A DNA stretch of 64,000 bases from Thioalkalivibrio sp. ALJ3 (GCF_000377205.1 NZ_KB897907.1:248001-312000), one strand, 5' to 3'; shown: positions 1-11,456, counted from the first letter of the stretch. Program-made: numbers and translations. The notes: generated from the letters alone by a model not told the origin.

Positions 1-102
1 GTTCATGGTCGCCGCCGCGGCTGGCTGCACGAAGGCGAGAACCAGGGCCACCACCAAGGCCAACAGCAACCGCCACTGCACTGAACCGGATCGCACGCAC
101 AT
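1..102 (-). CDS. Secreted or membrane-anchored protein, N-terminal fragment only
   Basis: Only the first 34 codons are inside the window; the gene runs off the left edge. From the ATG at 102 the frame encodes a short basic N-terminus (an Arg, then WR) followed by a hydrophobic run rich in Leu, Val and Ala and a QPAAAA stretch, the pattern of a type I signal peptide. A GTG two codons later is an alternative start. It begins 12 nt after the rlmB stop on the same strand, so it is probably the last gene of the rnr-rlmB transcript. The mature protein is not visible, so no function can be given. Confidence 0.55.
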   Translation of the reverse strand, partial: MCVRSGSVQWRLLLALVVALVLAFVQPAAAATMN

Positions 103-114
103 TCCAGGAGCATA

Positions 115-870
115 TCAGCGCTGACGCTGACGCCGGACCTCGAACAGCGTGATACCGGTCGCCACCGAGACGTTCAGACTCTCCACCGTGCCAGCCATCG
201 GGATCCTGGCGAGATGATCGCAGGCCTCGCGGGTCAGGCGCCGCATGCCCTCGCCCTCGGCCCCCATCACGATCGCGGTCGGCGGCCGCAGATCCACCGC
301 ATAGAGGTCCTCGCGCGCGGCACCGTCCAGGCCCACGGTCCACATGCCGGCCTCCTTCAATGCCGCCAGGGTCCGCGCGAGGTTGCCGACGGCGACCACC
401 GGCACGGTTTCCGCCGCGCCCGAGGCGACCTTGATCGCCGCCGGCGTGAGCGCCGCGCTGTGGTGTCGGGGTGTCACGATCGCACCCGCGCCGGCCGCGT
501 CCGCGGTGCGCAGGCAGGCGCCCAGGTTGTGCGGATCGGTCACCCCGTCCAGCACCAGCACGAGGTCCAGCCCGTCCTGTACCCGCCGGACCAGGGTCTT
601 TTCCTCCATCACCGGGCGCGGGGCGCAATGCACGATCACGCCCTGATGCTGGAAACCGGGGTGGTGCTGGTCGAGCTTGTCGCGCCCCGCCCGCTCGATC
701 GAAATCCCGCACGCCTGAGCCTGCTCCAGCAAATGAGCCAGCGCCGGCTCCAGGGTGCCGCTCGCCAGCTGGAGCAGACGCACGCGTTCCGGGGCATGCT
801 GCAGCACGGCGGCGACCGCGTGGATCCCGCCGAAGGACTCACCGCGAGGTCCCTTGCCGCCCTTGCCCAT
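115..870 (-). CDS. rlmB: 23S rRNA (guanosine-2'-O)-methyltransferase RlmB
   Basis: A SpoU/TrmH-family (SPOUT fold) enzyme of 251 residues, the family's usual size; RlmB 2'-O-methylates G2251 in the P-loop of 23S rRNA using S-adenosylmethionine. An N-terminal substrate-binding region starts with GIHAV. The three SPOUT motifs follow in order: DPHNLGACLRTAD (motif 1, about residue 112), MGAEGEG (motif 2, about 202) and ESLNVSVATGI (motif 3, near the C-terminus), which form the knotted SAM site. It lies 11 nt downstream of rnr in the same orientation, the arrangement seen in Escherichia coli, and is presumably co-transcribed with it. Confidence 0.95.
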   Translation of the reverse strand: MGKGGKGPRGESFGGIHAVAAVLQHAPERVRLLQLASGTLEPALAHLLEQAQACGISIERAGRDKLDQHHPGFQHQGVIVHCAPRPVMEEKTLVRRVQDGLDLVLVLDGVTDPHNLGACLRTADAAGAGAIVTPRHHSAALTPAAIKVASGAAETVPVVAVGNLARTLAALKEAGMWTVGLDGAAREDLYAVDLRPPTAIVMGAEGEGMRRLTREACDHLARIPMAGTVESLNVSVATGITLFEVRRQRQR

Positions 871-881
871 CGCTCAGGTTC

Positions 882-3362
882 CTAGGAGGAGCTGGACGAA
901 CGGCGCCGCCGACCACGACGACGCCGGCCGGACTTGCCGCCGGGCTCGCCACCGGCGCCGGACGACGTCTCCGAAGTGTCGGCGGCCGGGGCCTCGGCCG
1001 AGGATTCAGCAGCGGACTCCGGCGACCTGCCGCGACCGCGCCCACCGCGACGGCGGCGCTTCTTCTTCGGCGGGGCATCGTCCTGGCCCTGCTCGGGCGC
1101 GGCCTCCGGCGCCGGCTGCACGGCCTCGGCGTCCTTGCGTTTGCGGCCACGGCCGCCCTTCTTCTTCGGCGCGGCCTGGGCTTTCGGCTCTTCGGCCAGC
1201 GCCAGATCGATCTTGCGATCGTCCAGGCTGACACGCACGACCTGCACACGCACCTCGTCGCCAATACGGAACACGCGACCGCCGCGTTCGCCGGTCAGCG
1301 TGTGGCGCGACGGCTCGAAGTGGTAGAAGTCGTTATCGAGTGCGGTCACATGCACCAGGCCCTCGATGTAGACATCCTTGATCTCGACGAACAGCCCGAA
1401 CCCGGTCACCCCGGAGACCACGCCGTCAAAGGTCTCGCCGACCTTGTCCTGCATGTATTCGGCCTTGAGCCAGGCGACCGCGTCGCGCGTGGCGTCGTCC
1501 GCACGGCGCTCCGCCATGGAGCAGTGCTCGCCGAGCGATTCCATGTCGTTGTGCGAATACGGAAAGCCCTTGTTGCTGCCCTTGCGCAGCACATGGCGGA
1601 TTCCGCGATGCACCAGCAGGTCCGGGTAGCGCCGGATCGGCGAGGTGAAGTGGGCGTAGTCATCCAGCGCCAGCCCGAAGTGGCCGTCCAGTTCCGGGGC
1701 GTACACCGCCTGACTCAGCGAGCGCAGCAGCACGGTCTGGATCAGCTGCTGATCGGGGCGCTTCTTCGCCGCCTTCAGCACCTCGGTGTAGTCGCGGGGG
1801 CTCGGTTCACTGCCCCCGCCGAGCGTCAGGCCCACGCCATTGAGGAAGTCGCGCAGGTCGTCGACCTTGTCCGTCGGCGGCTGGTCATGGATGCGGTAGA
1901 GCGCCGGCACCTTGTGCTTCTTGAGAAAGCGCGCGGCCGCCACATTGGCCATGATCATGCATTCCTCGACCATGCGATGCGCGTCGTTGCGCTCGGTCGG
2001 CACGATCTGCTCGATCTTGCGGTCCTCGCCGAACAGGATCTTGGTCTCGGTGGTATCGAAATCGATCGCCCCGCGGCGGTTGCGCGCGGCGTGCAGCGCC
2101 TTGAAGACCTCGTGCAGGACCTCCAAATGAGGCATCACGTGGGCGTTCCGCTCGCGCAGGGCCGTGTCCCCGTCGAGCATCGCCGCGACGTCCTCGTAGA
2201 TCAGGCGCGCATGCGAGCGGATCAAGCCTTCGTGGAAGCGATAGTTCTTCAGCGCGCCACGGGCACCGATCTCCATCTCGCAGACCATGCTCAGCCGGTC
2301 CACGTTCGGGTTCAGCGAACACAGCCCGTTGGACAGGACCTCCGGCAGCATCGGGATCACGTTGTTCGGGAAATACACCGAGGTTCCGCGCGTACGTGCC
2401 TCGCGATCCAGCGCCGCATCCCGCTCGACATAGTGCGACACATCCGCGATGGCCACCCACAGCCGCCAGCCCTTGCCGTCGCGCTCGCAATACAGCGCAT
2501 CGTCAAAGTCGCGCGCGTCGTCGCCGTCGATGGTCACGAACGGCTTCTCGCGCAGATCCAGGCGGCCCTTCTTGGCCTTTTCGCTGACCTCGGCGCCCAG
2601 CTCGTCGGCCGCCGCGGTCACCTCTTCCGGCCACTCGTGCGGCAGACCGTGGGCACGGATCGCGATATCGATCTCCATACCGGGCGCCATGTGCTCGCCC
2701 AGCACCTCGATCACATCGCCGCGCAGGCGTGCAGTGCGCGACGCGGACTCGCGGATGCGTACCACCACGATCTGGTCGTCACCGGCCTCGCCCAGCCCGT
2801 CGGGCGGCACGAGGATGTCGTGCGTAATGCGCTTGTTGTCCGGGGTCAGGGTGCCCACCCCGTCCTCGATGCGCAGGCGCCCGACCACCTGGGTGGTGTT
2901 GTGCTCGAGCACCTCGACGATGCCGCCCTCGCGGCGACCACGACGATCCACGCCCATGACCCGCGCCAGTACACGGTCGCCATGGAACACCCCACGCATC
3001 TGGCGCGGCGAGAGGAACAGATCGTCGTCCTGTTCATCCGGCACCAGAAAGCCGAAGCCGTCCGGGTGCCCGATCACGCGACCGCGAATCAGGTCTTCCT
3101 GGTTGACCGGGAGATAGGCGCCTCGGCGGTTGCAAAGGGCCTGGCCATCGCGCTCCATCGCCTTCAGGCGGCGGCGCAGGGCCTCGAGACGGTCGTCGTC
3201 GGCAATCTCCAGCCGCTCGGCGATCTCGTCATAGGACAGGGGGTTGTCGGCTTCCTGCAGGAGCCCGAGGATGAACTCGCGGCTGGGGATGGGATTGTCG
3301 TACTTCTGCGCCTCGCGCTCGAAATTGGGATCGGCCGGCGCCTTGCTTCTTTTTCTTGGCAT
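882..3362 (-). CDS. rnr: Ribonuclease R (3'-5' exoribonuclease)
   Basis: An RNase II/RNB-superfamily exonuclease of 826 residues (E. coli RNase R has 813) that degrades structured RNA and takes part in rRNA quality control and trans-translation. Domains in order: N-terminal winged helix (EFILGLLQEADNPL...), cold-shock OB folds, the RNB catalytic core with the metal-binding motif GDDARDFDDALY (about residues 280-290), a C-terminal S1 domain (DGVVSGVTGFGLFVEIKD), and a highly basic, low-complexity tail with repeated K/R runs and a serine tract at the end. The basic tail is typical of RNase R and helps bind RNA. The start is the first ATG, encoding MPRKRSK; no strong Shine-Dalgarno is visible. 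Confidence 0.96.
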   Translation of the reverse strand: MPRKRSKAPADPNFEREAQKYDNPIPSREFILGLLQEADNPLSYDEIAERLEIADDDRLEALRRRLKAMERDGQALCNRRGAYLPVNQEDLIRGRVIGHPDGFGFLVPDEQDDDLFLSPRQMRGVFHGDRVLARVMGVDRRGRREGGIVEVLEHNTTQVVGRLRIEDGVGTLTPDNKRITHDILVPPDGLGEAGDDQIVVVRIRESASRTARLRGDVIEVLGEHMAPGMEIDIAIRAHGLPHEWPEEVTAAADELGAEVSEKAKKGRLDLREKPFVTIDGDDARDFDDALYCERDGKGWRLWVAIADVSHYVERDAALDREARTRGTSVYFPNNVIPMLPEVLSNGLCSLNPNVDRLSMVCEMEIGARGALKNYRFHEGLIRSHARLIYEDVAAMLDGDTALRERNAHVMPHLEVLHEVFKALHAARNRRGAIDFDTTETKILFGEDRKIEQIVPTERNDAHRMVEECMIMANVAAARFLKKHKVPALYRIHDQPPTDKVDDLRDFLNGVGLTLGGGSEPSPRDYTEVLKAAKKRPDQQLIQTVLLRSLSQAVYAPELDGHFGLALDDYAHFTSPIRRYPDLLVHRGIRHVLRKGSNKGFPYSHNDMESLGEHCSMAERRADDATRDAVAWLKAEYMQDKVGETFDGVVSGVTGFGLFVEIKDVYIEGLVHVTALDNDFYHFEPSRHTLTGERGGRVFRIGDEVRVQVVRVSLDDRKIDLALAEEPKAQAAPKKKGGRGRKRKDAEAVQPAPEAAPEQGQDDAPPKKKRRRRGGRGRGRSPESAAESSAEAPAADTSETSSGAGGEPGGKSGRRRRGRRRRSSSSS

Positions 3363-3523
3363 TCAAACAACTCGTTGGATGATTCGGTGGCTGCCGGCGC
3401 AGAGCCGGCAACACAAGCAACCTATTATGCGGCATGTGAAGATTCGCTGCCGGAGCTTCCGGACAGCAACACGCGACGCCGATCGCGCGTTCGCATCCGT
3501 CACCGGCTTCCCGCTGACGGACG

Positions 3524-3552
3524 TTGACAGGCCTCTGGCCGCGCACTATATT
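3524..3552 (+). promoter_or_regulatory. Sigma-70 promoter of tRNA-Leu
   Basis: TTGACA at 3524-3529, a 17-nt spacer, and TATATT at 3547-3552. This is a consensus -35 box and a 5/6 -10 box at ideal spacing, about 50 nt before the mature tRNA. The bases after the -10 box are GCGCGC, a GC-rich discriminator of the kind found on stringently controlled stable-RNA promoters. Confidence 0.8.
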
Positions 3553-3603
3553 GCGCGCTCCTGAAGCGCAGGATCCGGTTTCTTACCGGCGCTCCGACCT
3601 CGT

Positions 3604-3690
3604 GCCGAGGTGGCGGAATTGGTAGACGCGCTAGCTTCAGGTGCTAGTGAGCGAAAGCTCGTGGAGGTTCAAGTCCTCTCCTCGGCACCA
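3604..3690 (+). tRNA. tRNA-Leu(CAG)
   Basis: An 87-nt cloverleaf with a 7-bp acceptor stem (GCCGAGG pairing with CCTCGGC), discriminator A and an encoded CCA end. The anticodon stem CTAGC/GCTAG closes the loop TTCAGGT, giving anticodon CAG, which reads CUG, the dominant Leu codon in high-GC genomes. A long variable arm (TGAGCGAAAGCTCG) identifies it as a class II tRNA, and the T arm has GGTTCAAGTCC. It is a single tRNA with its own promoter, on the strand opposite to its neighbours. No intrinsic terminator is evident after it. Confidence 0.97.
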
Positions 3691-3824
3691 TTTCTCTGCT
3701 TCCCGAATCCCCGAAACGAAAGCACCCTCGCCAACCATCCAGTTGGATCATGGCGCCCTCGCGCATGCGGCCCGGACCAGCCCGCACCATATGCCGGGAC
3801 AACTCCCGGGGCGACAGCCCGTGA

Positions 3825-6309
<2,485 letters not shown>

Positions 6310-6360
6310 CTCGTCCCTGCCTTGTCCTTGTGTCACCCGGTAGACAGCAGTGCCCGGCAT

Positions 6361-6390
6361 GACTCGGGCCCGGAAGACCGGGCCCGAGTC
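6361..6390. terminator. Perfect 13-bp hairpin between hflC and hisZ
   Basis: GACTCGGGCCCGG, a 4-nt loop, and its exact reverse complement at 6378-6390. The position, 48 bp after the hflC stop and 51 bp before hisZ, fits a terminator or processing hairpin separating the two units. There is no U-tract on either strand, so it is not a canonical intrinsic terminator. Confidence 0.5.
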
Positions 6391-6438
6391 AAACGGTCAT
6401 CACGCACCGGACACCTGCGATGGCGCCCGGCCCCGGTG

Positions 6439-7323
6439 TTAGCGGGTCGGCAGCGGTTCCGGCCGCTCCCCGCCCGGGGCGTTAAAGAACTGGAAGAACT
6501 CCGAATTCGGCTCCAGGATAAAGGTGCTCTTCTCGCCGCTCATGCTGTTGCGGTAGGCGATCAGGCTCCGGTAGAAGCGGAAGAACTCCTCGTCCTCGCC
6601 GAACGAGCGGCCCAGCGTCTCGGTCGCGCGCGCGTCACCGGCACCCCGGATCTCCTCGGAGTCGCGGTAGGCATTCGCGAGGATGACCGTGCGGTCACGG
6701 TCGGCACGCGAGCGAATACGTTCGGCCTCCTCCTGACCGCGGGCACGGAAATCCTGCGCCACGCGCTCACGCTCGGCACGCATACGCTCGTACACCGACT
6801 CGGAGACCTCGTCCGGCAGATCCATCCGGCGCACACGCACGTCCACCAGATTGATCCCCAGCTCCAGCGCTGTCTCCAGCGCCGTCTGGCGCACCGCGCC
6901 CAGGATCTCGAGGCGCTCGCCGGCGACGACTTCCTGCAGTTCGTACCGCGCGAACTCGTTACGCATCCCGTCGCGCAGGATCTGCGCGAGGCGCTCCTCG
7001 GCCAGACGTTCGTCACCGCGGGTCGAGCGGTAGAACTGGCCGACATCGTCGATCCGCCACTTGGCATAGAAGTCGACGATGATGTTCTTTGCCTCGGAGG
7101 TCAGGAACCGATCCGGCGGGATGTTCAGCGTCATGATCCGGGCGTCGAACTTCTCGACGTTCTGGATCAGCGGAAACTTGAAGTGAAGACCGGGCTCGGG
7201 GTCGACCTGGCGGATCTCGCCCAGGGCAAACTTGATCACGCGCTCGCGCTCGTCGACGGTGTAGGTCGACAGCGCCACCACGATCCCGATGACAACAACG
7301 GCGATACCGGCTATGCGTAGCAT
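6439..7323 (-). CDS. hflC: HflC, SPFH-domain modulator of FtsH
   Basis: The partner of HflK in the large membrane HflKC complex that encloses and regulates the FtsH protease. It has one N-terminal membrane helix (IAGIAVVVIGIVVALSTYTV) followed by an SPFH/Band-7 domain (DERERVIKFALGEI... through the DVRVRRMDLPDEVSESVYERM helix) and a long charged coiled-coil-like region. At 294 residues it is slightly shorter than E. coli HflC (334). Its ATG overlaps the hflK TAA stop by one base, so translation is coupled. Confidence 0.95.
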   Translation of the reverse strand: MLRIAGIAVVVIGIVVALSTYTVDERERVIKFALGEIRQVDPEPGLHFKFPLIQNVEKFDARIMTLNIPPDRFLTSEAKNIIVDFYAKWRIDDVGQFYRSTRGDERLAEERLAQILRDGMRNEFARYELQEVVAGERLEILGAVRQTALETALELGINLVDVRVRRMDLPDEVSESVYERMRAERERVAQDFRARGQEEAERIRSRADRDRTVILANAYRDSEEIRGAGDARATETLGRSFGEDEEFFRFYRSLIAYRNSMSGEKSTFILEPNSEFFQFFNAPGGERPEPLPTR

Positions 7324-8543
7324 TAGCGCACCTCCCGCGAGCGCTGGGCCGCCGGATCGCGGCTACCCAGTCGATTGACACCTGACCCAGTAGTGGCGCC
7401 CAGGCCACCGCGGCTGGTATCGATGGGTTGCGGGGTCGGCATCTCACCCGAGTTGGTGCGGGTGCCGGTGCCGCGGAACAGCTGATCCAGCGGCAGCATC
7501 ATCAGGTTGTTGCTGCTGCCCACGTCGAGCATGACCTTGCGCGAATCCTCGAGCACGGCCTCGACGGCCTCCAGGTACAGACGGTCGCGGGTCACTTCCG
7601 GGTACTCCTGGTATTCGACCAGCAACTGGTCGAAGCGGGAGGCATCACCCTCGGCCTGGGCGATCACCTGATCGCGATAGGCCTCGGCCTCTTCGATGAT
7701 ACGGGCCGCCTGACCACGGGCCCGCGGGATCACACCGTTGGCGTAGGCCTCGGCCTCGTTACGGAAGCGGACCTCGTCCTCGCGAGCACGGATGGCATCG
7801 GCAAAGGCCTCCTGCACCGGCTCCGGCGGCTGGGCCTGCTGCATGGACACGGCGGTCACCGTCACCCCGGCCCCATAGGCATCCAGACTCTCCTGCATCA
7901 CCACGCGCGCGGAGGATGCAATCTCCCCACGCCCTTGACCGAGGATGAAGTCCAGATTGGAACGTCCCACGCGCTCGCGAATCGCCGATTCCATCACGTG
8001 GTTCACGGTGGAGTCCGGGTTGCGCACGTTAAAGAGGAAGTCAACCAGGTCAAGGATCCGGTACTGCACCGCGATATCAATATCGATGATGTTCTCGTCC
8101 CCGGTCAGCATCAGCGCGCGGTGCTCGATGGTCCGCACGTTATCCACGTTGACGATCTCGATGCGCTCGATCGGATACGGCAGATGCCAGCCGGGTCCGG
8201 GGTTCTTCACTTCCTGGAAGGCGCCAAAACGCAGCACCACGCCGCGCTCGCCCTCGGAGATGATATGGAATCCGGAGGCCAGCCAGACCACCAGGGCGAT
8301 GATCAGCCCGAGGCTGACCAGGGCCTGGGTACCACGACCCATGCCACCACCGGAGCTTCCCCCGGAGCCACCGTCGCCACCACCGCCGAAGATCCCGTTC
8401 AGCTGGCGCGACAGCTTGCGCATCATTTCTTCCAGATCGGGGGGCTGGTTGCCCCCGCCGCCACCGCTACCACCGCCGCGCTGGCCACCGCCGCCCCCAC
8501 TCCAGGGGTCGCGGTTACTATTTCCCGGTTCGTTCCAGGGCAT
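7323..8543 (-). CDS. hflK: HflK, SPFH-domain modulator of FtsH
   Basis: The larger HflKC subunit, 406 residues (E. coli HflK 419). The N-terminal 75 residues are Gly/Ser-rich and soluble (GGGGGQRGGGSGGGGGN), typical of HflK, then comes one membrane helix (LVSLGLIIALVVWLASGFHI) and the SPFH domain (VVLRFGAFQEVKNPGPGWHLPYP). The C-terminal tail is low complexity. It is first in a two-gene operon with hflC and has its own promoter upstream. Confidence 0.96.
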   Translation of the reverse strand: MPWNEPGNSNRDPWSGGGGGQRGGGSGGGGGNQPPDLEEMMRKLSRQLNGIFGGGGDGGSGGSSGGGMGRGTQALVSLGLIIALVVWLASGFHIISEGERGVVLRFGAFQEVKNPGPGWHLPYPIERIEIVNVDNVRTIEHRALMLTGDENIIDIDIAVQYRILDLVDFLFNVRNPDSTVNHVMESAIRERVGRSNLDFILGQGRGEIASSARVVMQESLDAYGAGVTVTAVSMQQAQPPEPVQEAFADAIRAREDEVRFRNEAEAYANGVIPRARGQAARIIEEAEAYRDQVIAQAEGDASRFDQLLVEYQEYPEVTRDRLYLEAVEAVLEDSRKVMLDVGSSNNLMMLPLDQLFRGTGTRTNSGEMPTPQPIDTSRGGLGATTGSGVNRLGSRDPAAQRSREVR

Positions 8544-8615
8544 GGACTGGACTCCGTCACTCGCTCAGGGCTGACACCATCCGTTCACCCGACACGGATG
8601 GGCATAAGGGGCCAC

Positions 8616-8644
8616 ATTCTAGGGAGCCGCCCCCACCCGGGCAA
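8616..8644 (-). promoter_or_regulatory. Sigma-70-type promoter of hflKC
   Basis: On the minus strand TTGCCC (8644-8639), a 17-nt spacer and TAGAAT (8621-8616). The spacing is ideal and it lies about 70 nt upstream of the hflK ATG in the acpS-hflK gap. The leader also contains a small inverted repeat (CCATCCG/CGGATGG). Confidence 0.55.
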
Positions 8645-8667
8645 CCACGCCCGGAGGGAAAAGCGGG

Positions 8668-9048
8668 TTACTCGTTGCCTTCGATAACCACAAAGGCCTG
8701 CGCATACTCGCGCTCGTCGCTAATACTGAGGTGGATGACGCTCACCCCGAGCCGCTCGGCGGTCGATTGCGCGCGGCCTCCCAGCACAAACTCGGGGCGG
8801 CCGCGGGCGTCATGGATCACCCCCGCCTCGGACAGTGCCATGTCCGCACCAACCCCGCACCCCAGCGCCTTGGCCAGGGCCTCTTTGGCGGCGAAGCGCC
8901 GGGCCAGAAACCCTCCCGGTTGCTCCAGCGGCAAATCCGCACGTTCCACAGGGTGCAGGATACGCTCTGCCAGTCGGTGACCGTGACGATCCCACATGCC
9001 TTGCATGCGTGCCACCTGGACGAGGTCGGTTCCGATCCCCAGGATCAT
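8668..9048 (-). CDS. acpS: Holo-[acyl-carrier-protein] synthase
   Basis: Transfers 4'-phosphopantetheine from CoA to the serine of ACP, activating it for fatty-acid synthesis. It shows the family's metal-binding N-terminus MILGIGTDLVQVARM and the second motif FAAKEALAKALG; 126 residues is the normal AcpS size. The start is the ATG at 9048, since the upstream 17 codons of open frame precede the conserved MILGIGTD start and overlap pdxJ. It begins 7 nt after the pdxJ stop and is the last gene of the lepB-to-acpS block. Confidence 0.96.
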   Translation of the reverse strand: MILGIGTDLVQVARMQGMWDRHGHRLAERILHPVERADLPLEQPGGFLARRFAAKEALAKALGCGVGADMALSEAGVIHDARGRPEFVLGGRAQSTAERLGVSVIHLSISDEREYAQAFVVIEGNE

Positions 9049-9055
9049 GTAGCGA

Positions 9056-9823
9056 TCACACCGGGTACTGGCCGACCGGCAGGCCGGCGCGGGCGGCATC
9101 CATCAGCCCGCGCATATGACTGACTGCCTCGGGCAGGCCGGTGAACAACGCGCGCGCCACGATGGAATGCCCGATATTGAGTTCGTGGAACACCGGGTTG
9201 GCCGCGATCGGGCGCACGTTGTCGTAATCCAGACCGTGACCCGCATTGATCACCAGCCCAATGGCCTGGCCCGCAGCGGCGGCCTCGTTAATCCCGACGA
9301 GCAGGCGTTCACGCTCGGCCGCCTCGCGGGCATTGGCATAGGCCCCCGTATGCAGCTCCACCACCGGGGCCCCGATCGCGACGGCCGCTTCCAGTTGGCG
9401 AACATCCGGTTCCACAAACAGCGAGACATCGATCCCGGCCGCGGTCAGCGGGGCGACAAAATCGCGCAACCGCTCGAGTTGCCCGGCCGCGTCCAGCCCA
9501 CCCTCGGTAGTCAGTTCCTCGCGTTTTTCCGGCACAATGCAGCAGGCCTCGGGCCGCAGTTTCAGTGCGATGGCCTGCATGCCTTCCGTAGCCGCCATTT
9601 CGAGATTCATCGGGACGGTCAGGCGCGGCTTGATACCAAACACGTCATCGTCCTGTATGTGACGGCGGTCCTCGCGCAGGTGCAGGGTGATCGAATCCGC
9701 TCCGCTCGCCTCGGCCAGGCGCACCGCCTGCATCAGATCCGGATACGGCGTGTGGCGGGCCTGCCGGATCGTGGCGATGTGGTCGAGGTTGACCCCCAGC
9801 TTGAGCGATACGGGATGCGACAT
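9056..9823 (-). CDS. pdxJ: Pyridoxine 5'-phosphate synthase
   Basis: A TIM-barrel enzyme that condenses 3-amino-2-oxopropyl phosphate with deoxyxylulose phosphate to form PNP, the vitamin B6 precursor. N-terminal motif LGVNLDHIATIRQARHTPYP and HLREDRRHIQDDD are diagnostic; NAGHGLDYDN and ELNIGHSIVARAL complete the active site. Length 255 is slightly above E. coli (243). It partners functionally with PdxA, encoded at 43.5 kb. Confidence 0.97.
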   Translation of the reverse strand: MSHPVSLKLGVNLDHIATIRQARHTPYPDLMQAVRLAEASGADSITLHLREDRRHIQDDDVFGIKPRLTVPMNLEMAATEGMQAIALKLRPEACCIVPEKREELTTEGGLDAAGQLERLRDFVAPLTAAGIDVSLFVEPDVRQLEAAVAIGAPVVELHTGAYANAREAAERERLLVGINEAAAAGQAIGLVINAGHGLDYDNVRPIAANPVFHELNIGHSIVARALFTGLPEAVSHMRGLMDAARAGLPVGQYPV

Positions 9824-9859
9824 GATGCGAGTGGCCTTCGTTATGGATCAGGACGTGGG

Positions 9860-10519
9860 CTACAGCAACGCCCGCGTGCGTAGCGCGCGGCCGGCCAGGT
9901 GGTGGTCGATCAGGGCACGCATAAAGTCACGTGCCGAGCGGGCATGATTATCCGGGACCTCCTGCTCCAAGGCCAGCGCCCGCAAGACCTCCCCGGCGAC
10001 GGCGCCCGCACGACCCGGCTGTGTGGGTTCAAGCCCCCTCTCGGGCTCGTAGCGATACCAGACACCGGACTCAAGGTCGGCAGAATCCAGATGTTCCAGC
10101 CCGGAATCGATCGGCAACAGCAGCGCCCACTCGGCGCGGCGCAGCACCACGTCCGCGCGCTCCCGGGCCGCCAGCCGCGCGTAAGCCGTCAACAGGGCCG
10201 GCAGCGCCTCGGGGATCGGGGCCTCGCGCGGGTAAAGACGCAGCACGAGTTCGTTCAGGTACAAACCGCAGACCAAAGCCCGCCCGGTCAGCGGAAAGAC
10301 CCTCTGCTGCTCCGCCACCTGCAGCGTGGGGAGCTCGCCACGGCCGCGCCAGGCCAGATCGAGCAGCACAAAGGGCTGTACCGACCCCGCCTTGCCCCGC
10401 ACCACCGCCGCCACACGCCCGGCCTCGCCGGTCAGCAGTTCCAGTACACGGCTGTTTTCGCGCAGGGCGCGTGCATGCAGGACCACACCCTGGGTAACCG
10501 CCGTCGCCGCGCCACTCAT
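9860..10519 (-). CDS. recO: DNA repair protein RecO
   Basis: A RecFOR-pathway mediator that loads RecA on SSB-coated gaps. It has an N-terminal OB fold (GVVLHARALRENSRVLELLTGEAGRVAAVVRGKAG) followed by a helical region containing GLYLNELVLRLYPREAP, the typical RecO signature; 219 residues, slightly short for the family (E. coli 242). No zinc-finger cysteines are visible, as in other gammaproteobacterial RecO. It lies 16 nt after era and 36 nt before pdxJ, the conserved era-recO-pdxJ order. Confidence 0.94.
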   Translation of the reverse strand: MSGAATAVTQGVVLHARALRENSRVLELLTGEAGRVAAVVRGKAGSVQPFVLLDLAWRGRGELPTLQVAEQQRVFPLTGRALVCGLYLNELVLRLYPREAPIPEALPALLTAYARLAARERADVVLRRAEWALLLPIDSGLEHLDSADLESGVWYRYEPERGLEPTQPGRAGAVAGEVLRALALEQEVPDNHARSARDFMRALIDHHLAGRALRTRALL

Positions 10520-10535
10520 GCGCGCCGCAGAGCCT

Positions 10536-11456
10536 TCACCGGGGTTCTTCGATGCCCAGCTCGCGCAGGGCGCGCGGGTTCCGGGTCCAGTCCGCCTCGA
10601 CGCGCACCGTCAGGCGCAGCATGACCTTGCGTCCCAGCAATTCCTCCAGCTGCAGGCGCGCCGCCTGTCCGATGCGCTTCAGACGCTGACCGCCCTTGCC
10701 GATCACGATCCCTTTCTGGCTGTCGCGCTCGACCAGGATGACCGCGTCGATATGCGTGGTCCTTGGCTCGTCGGCCCACTGCTCCACGCGCACCGCCACC
10801 GAGTACGGAACCTCCTGTCCCAGGCTCTCCAGCAGGGACTCGCGGATCATCTCCTCGGCGCGAAAGCGCTCCGGGCGATCGGACAACTGCTCGGGGTCGT
10901 AGAGGAAGGGGCCCGTGGGCAGATGCACCCGAATCTCGTCGATCAGGCCCCCGACGTTGGAACCCGTCTTCGCCGACAGCGGCACGACACCGGCATAGGG
11001 CATCGCTTCCATCCGCGCCGCGATAAACGGCAGCAATTCTTCTTTTTCCCGCGCCCGGTCGACCTTGTTGATGACCAGTAGCGCAGGCCGTTCGGACTGG
11101 CGAATCAGCTGTTCGATGCGCTCGTCGCCCTCGCCAAAGCGTTCCGCCTCGACGAGGAAACACACCAGGTCGGCGTCGGCCAGGGCCTGGCTGGCCGTGC
11201 GGTTCAGTACCCGGTTCACCAGACGCGTGCGTTCGGTGTCGATCCCCGGGGTGTCCATCAGCACGATCTGGTCGTCCCCCTCGGTCACGATGCCGAGGAT
11301 GCGATTGCGCGTGGTGTGGGGACGCCGCGTGGTGGCCGCCAGCTTCTCGCCCACCAGGCGGTTCATTAGCGTGGTCTTGCCAACATTCGGGCGCCCGACC
11401 AGGGCGACCAGACCACAACGGGTCCCGAAATCGGGGGTGCTCTCCATGTCGCTCAC
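10536..11456 (-). CDS. era: GTPase Era, 30S assembly factor
   Basis: A ribosome-assembly GTPase binding the 3' end of 16S rRNA. GTPase motifs: G1 GRPNVGKTT (residues 21-29), G3 DTPGID, G4 NKVD; a C-terminal KH domain (VILVERDSQKGIVIGKGGQRLKRIG split by the GKGG loop) binds RNA. 306 residues, close to E. coli's 301. Its ATG overlaps the rnc stop by 4 nt (ATGA), so the two are translationally coupled, matching the joint role of Era and RNase III in rRNA maturation. Confidence 0.97.
   Translation of the reverse strand: MSDMESTPDFGTRCGLVALVGRPNVGKTTLMNRLVGEKLAATTRRPHTTRNRILGIVTEGDDQIVLMDTPGIDTERTRLVNRVLNRTASQALADADLVCFLVEAERFGEGDERIEQLIRQSERPALLVINKVDRAREKEELLPFIAARMEAMPYAGVVPLSAKTGSNVGGLIDEIRVHLPTGPFLYDPEQLSDRPERFRAEEMIRESLLESLGQEVPYSVAVRVEQWADEPRTTHIDAVILVERDSQKGIVIGKGGQRLKRIGQAARLQLEELLGRKVMLRLTVRVEADWTRNPRALRELGIEEPR

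Noticed and set aside
471-3527. A 1018-codon open frame on the plus strand opposite rnr and rlmB.
   Set aside because: High GC keeps antisense frames open; rnr and rlmB have full families of motifs on the other strand and the plus frame has no domain.
3794-3810. CCGGGA/TCCCGG hairpin between tRNA-Leu and purA as a terminator.
   Set aside because: Only a 6-bp stem and no U-tract on either strand.
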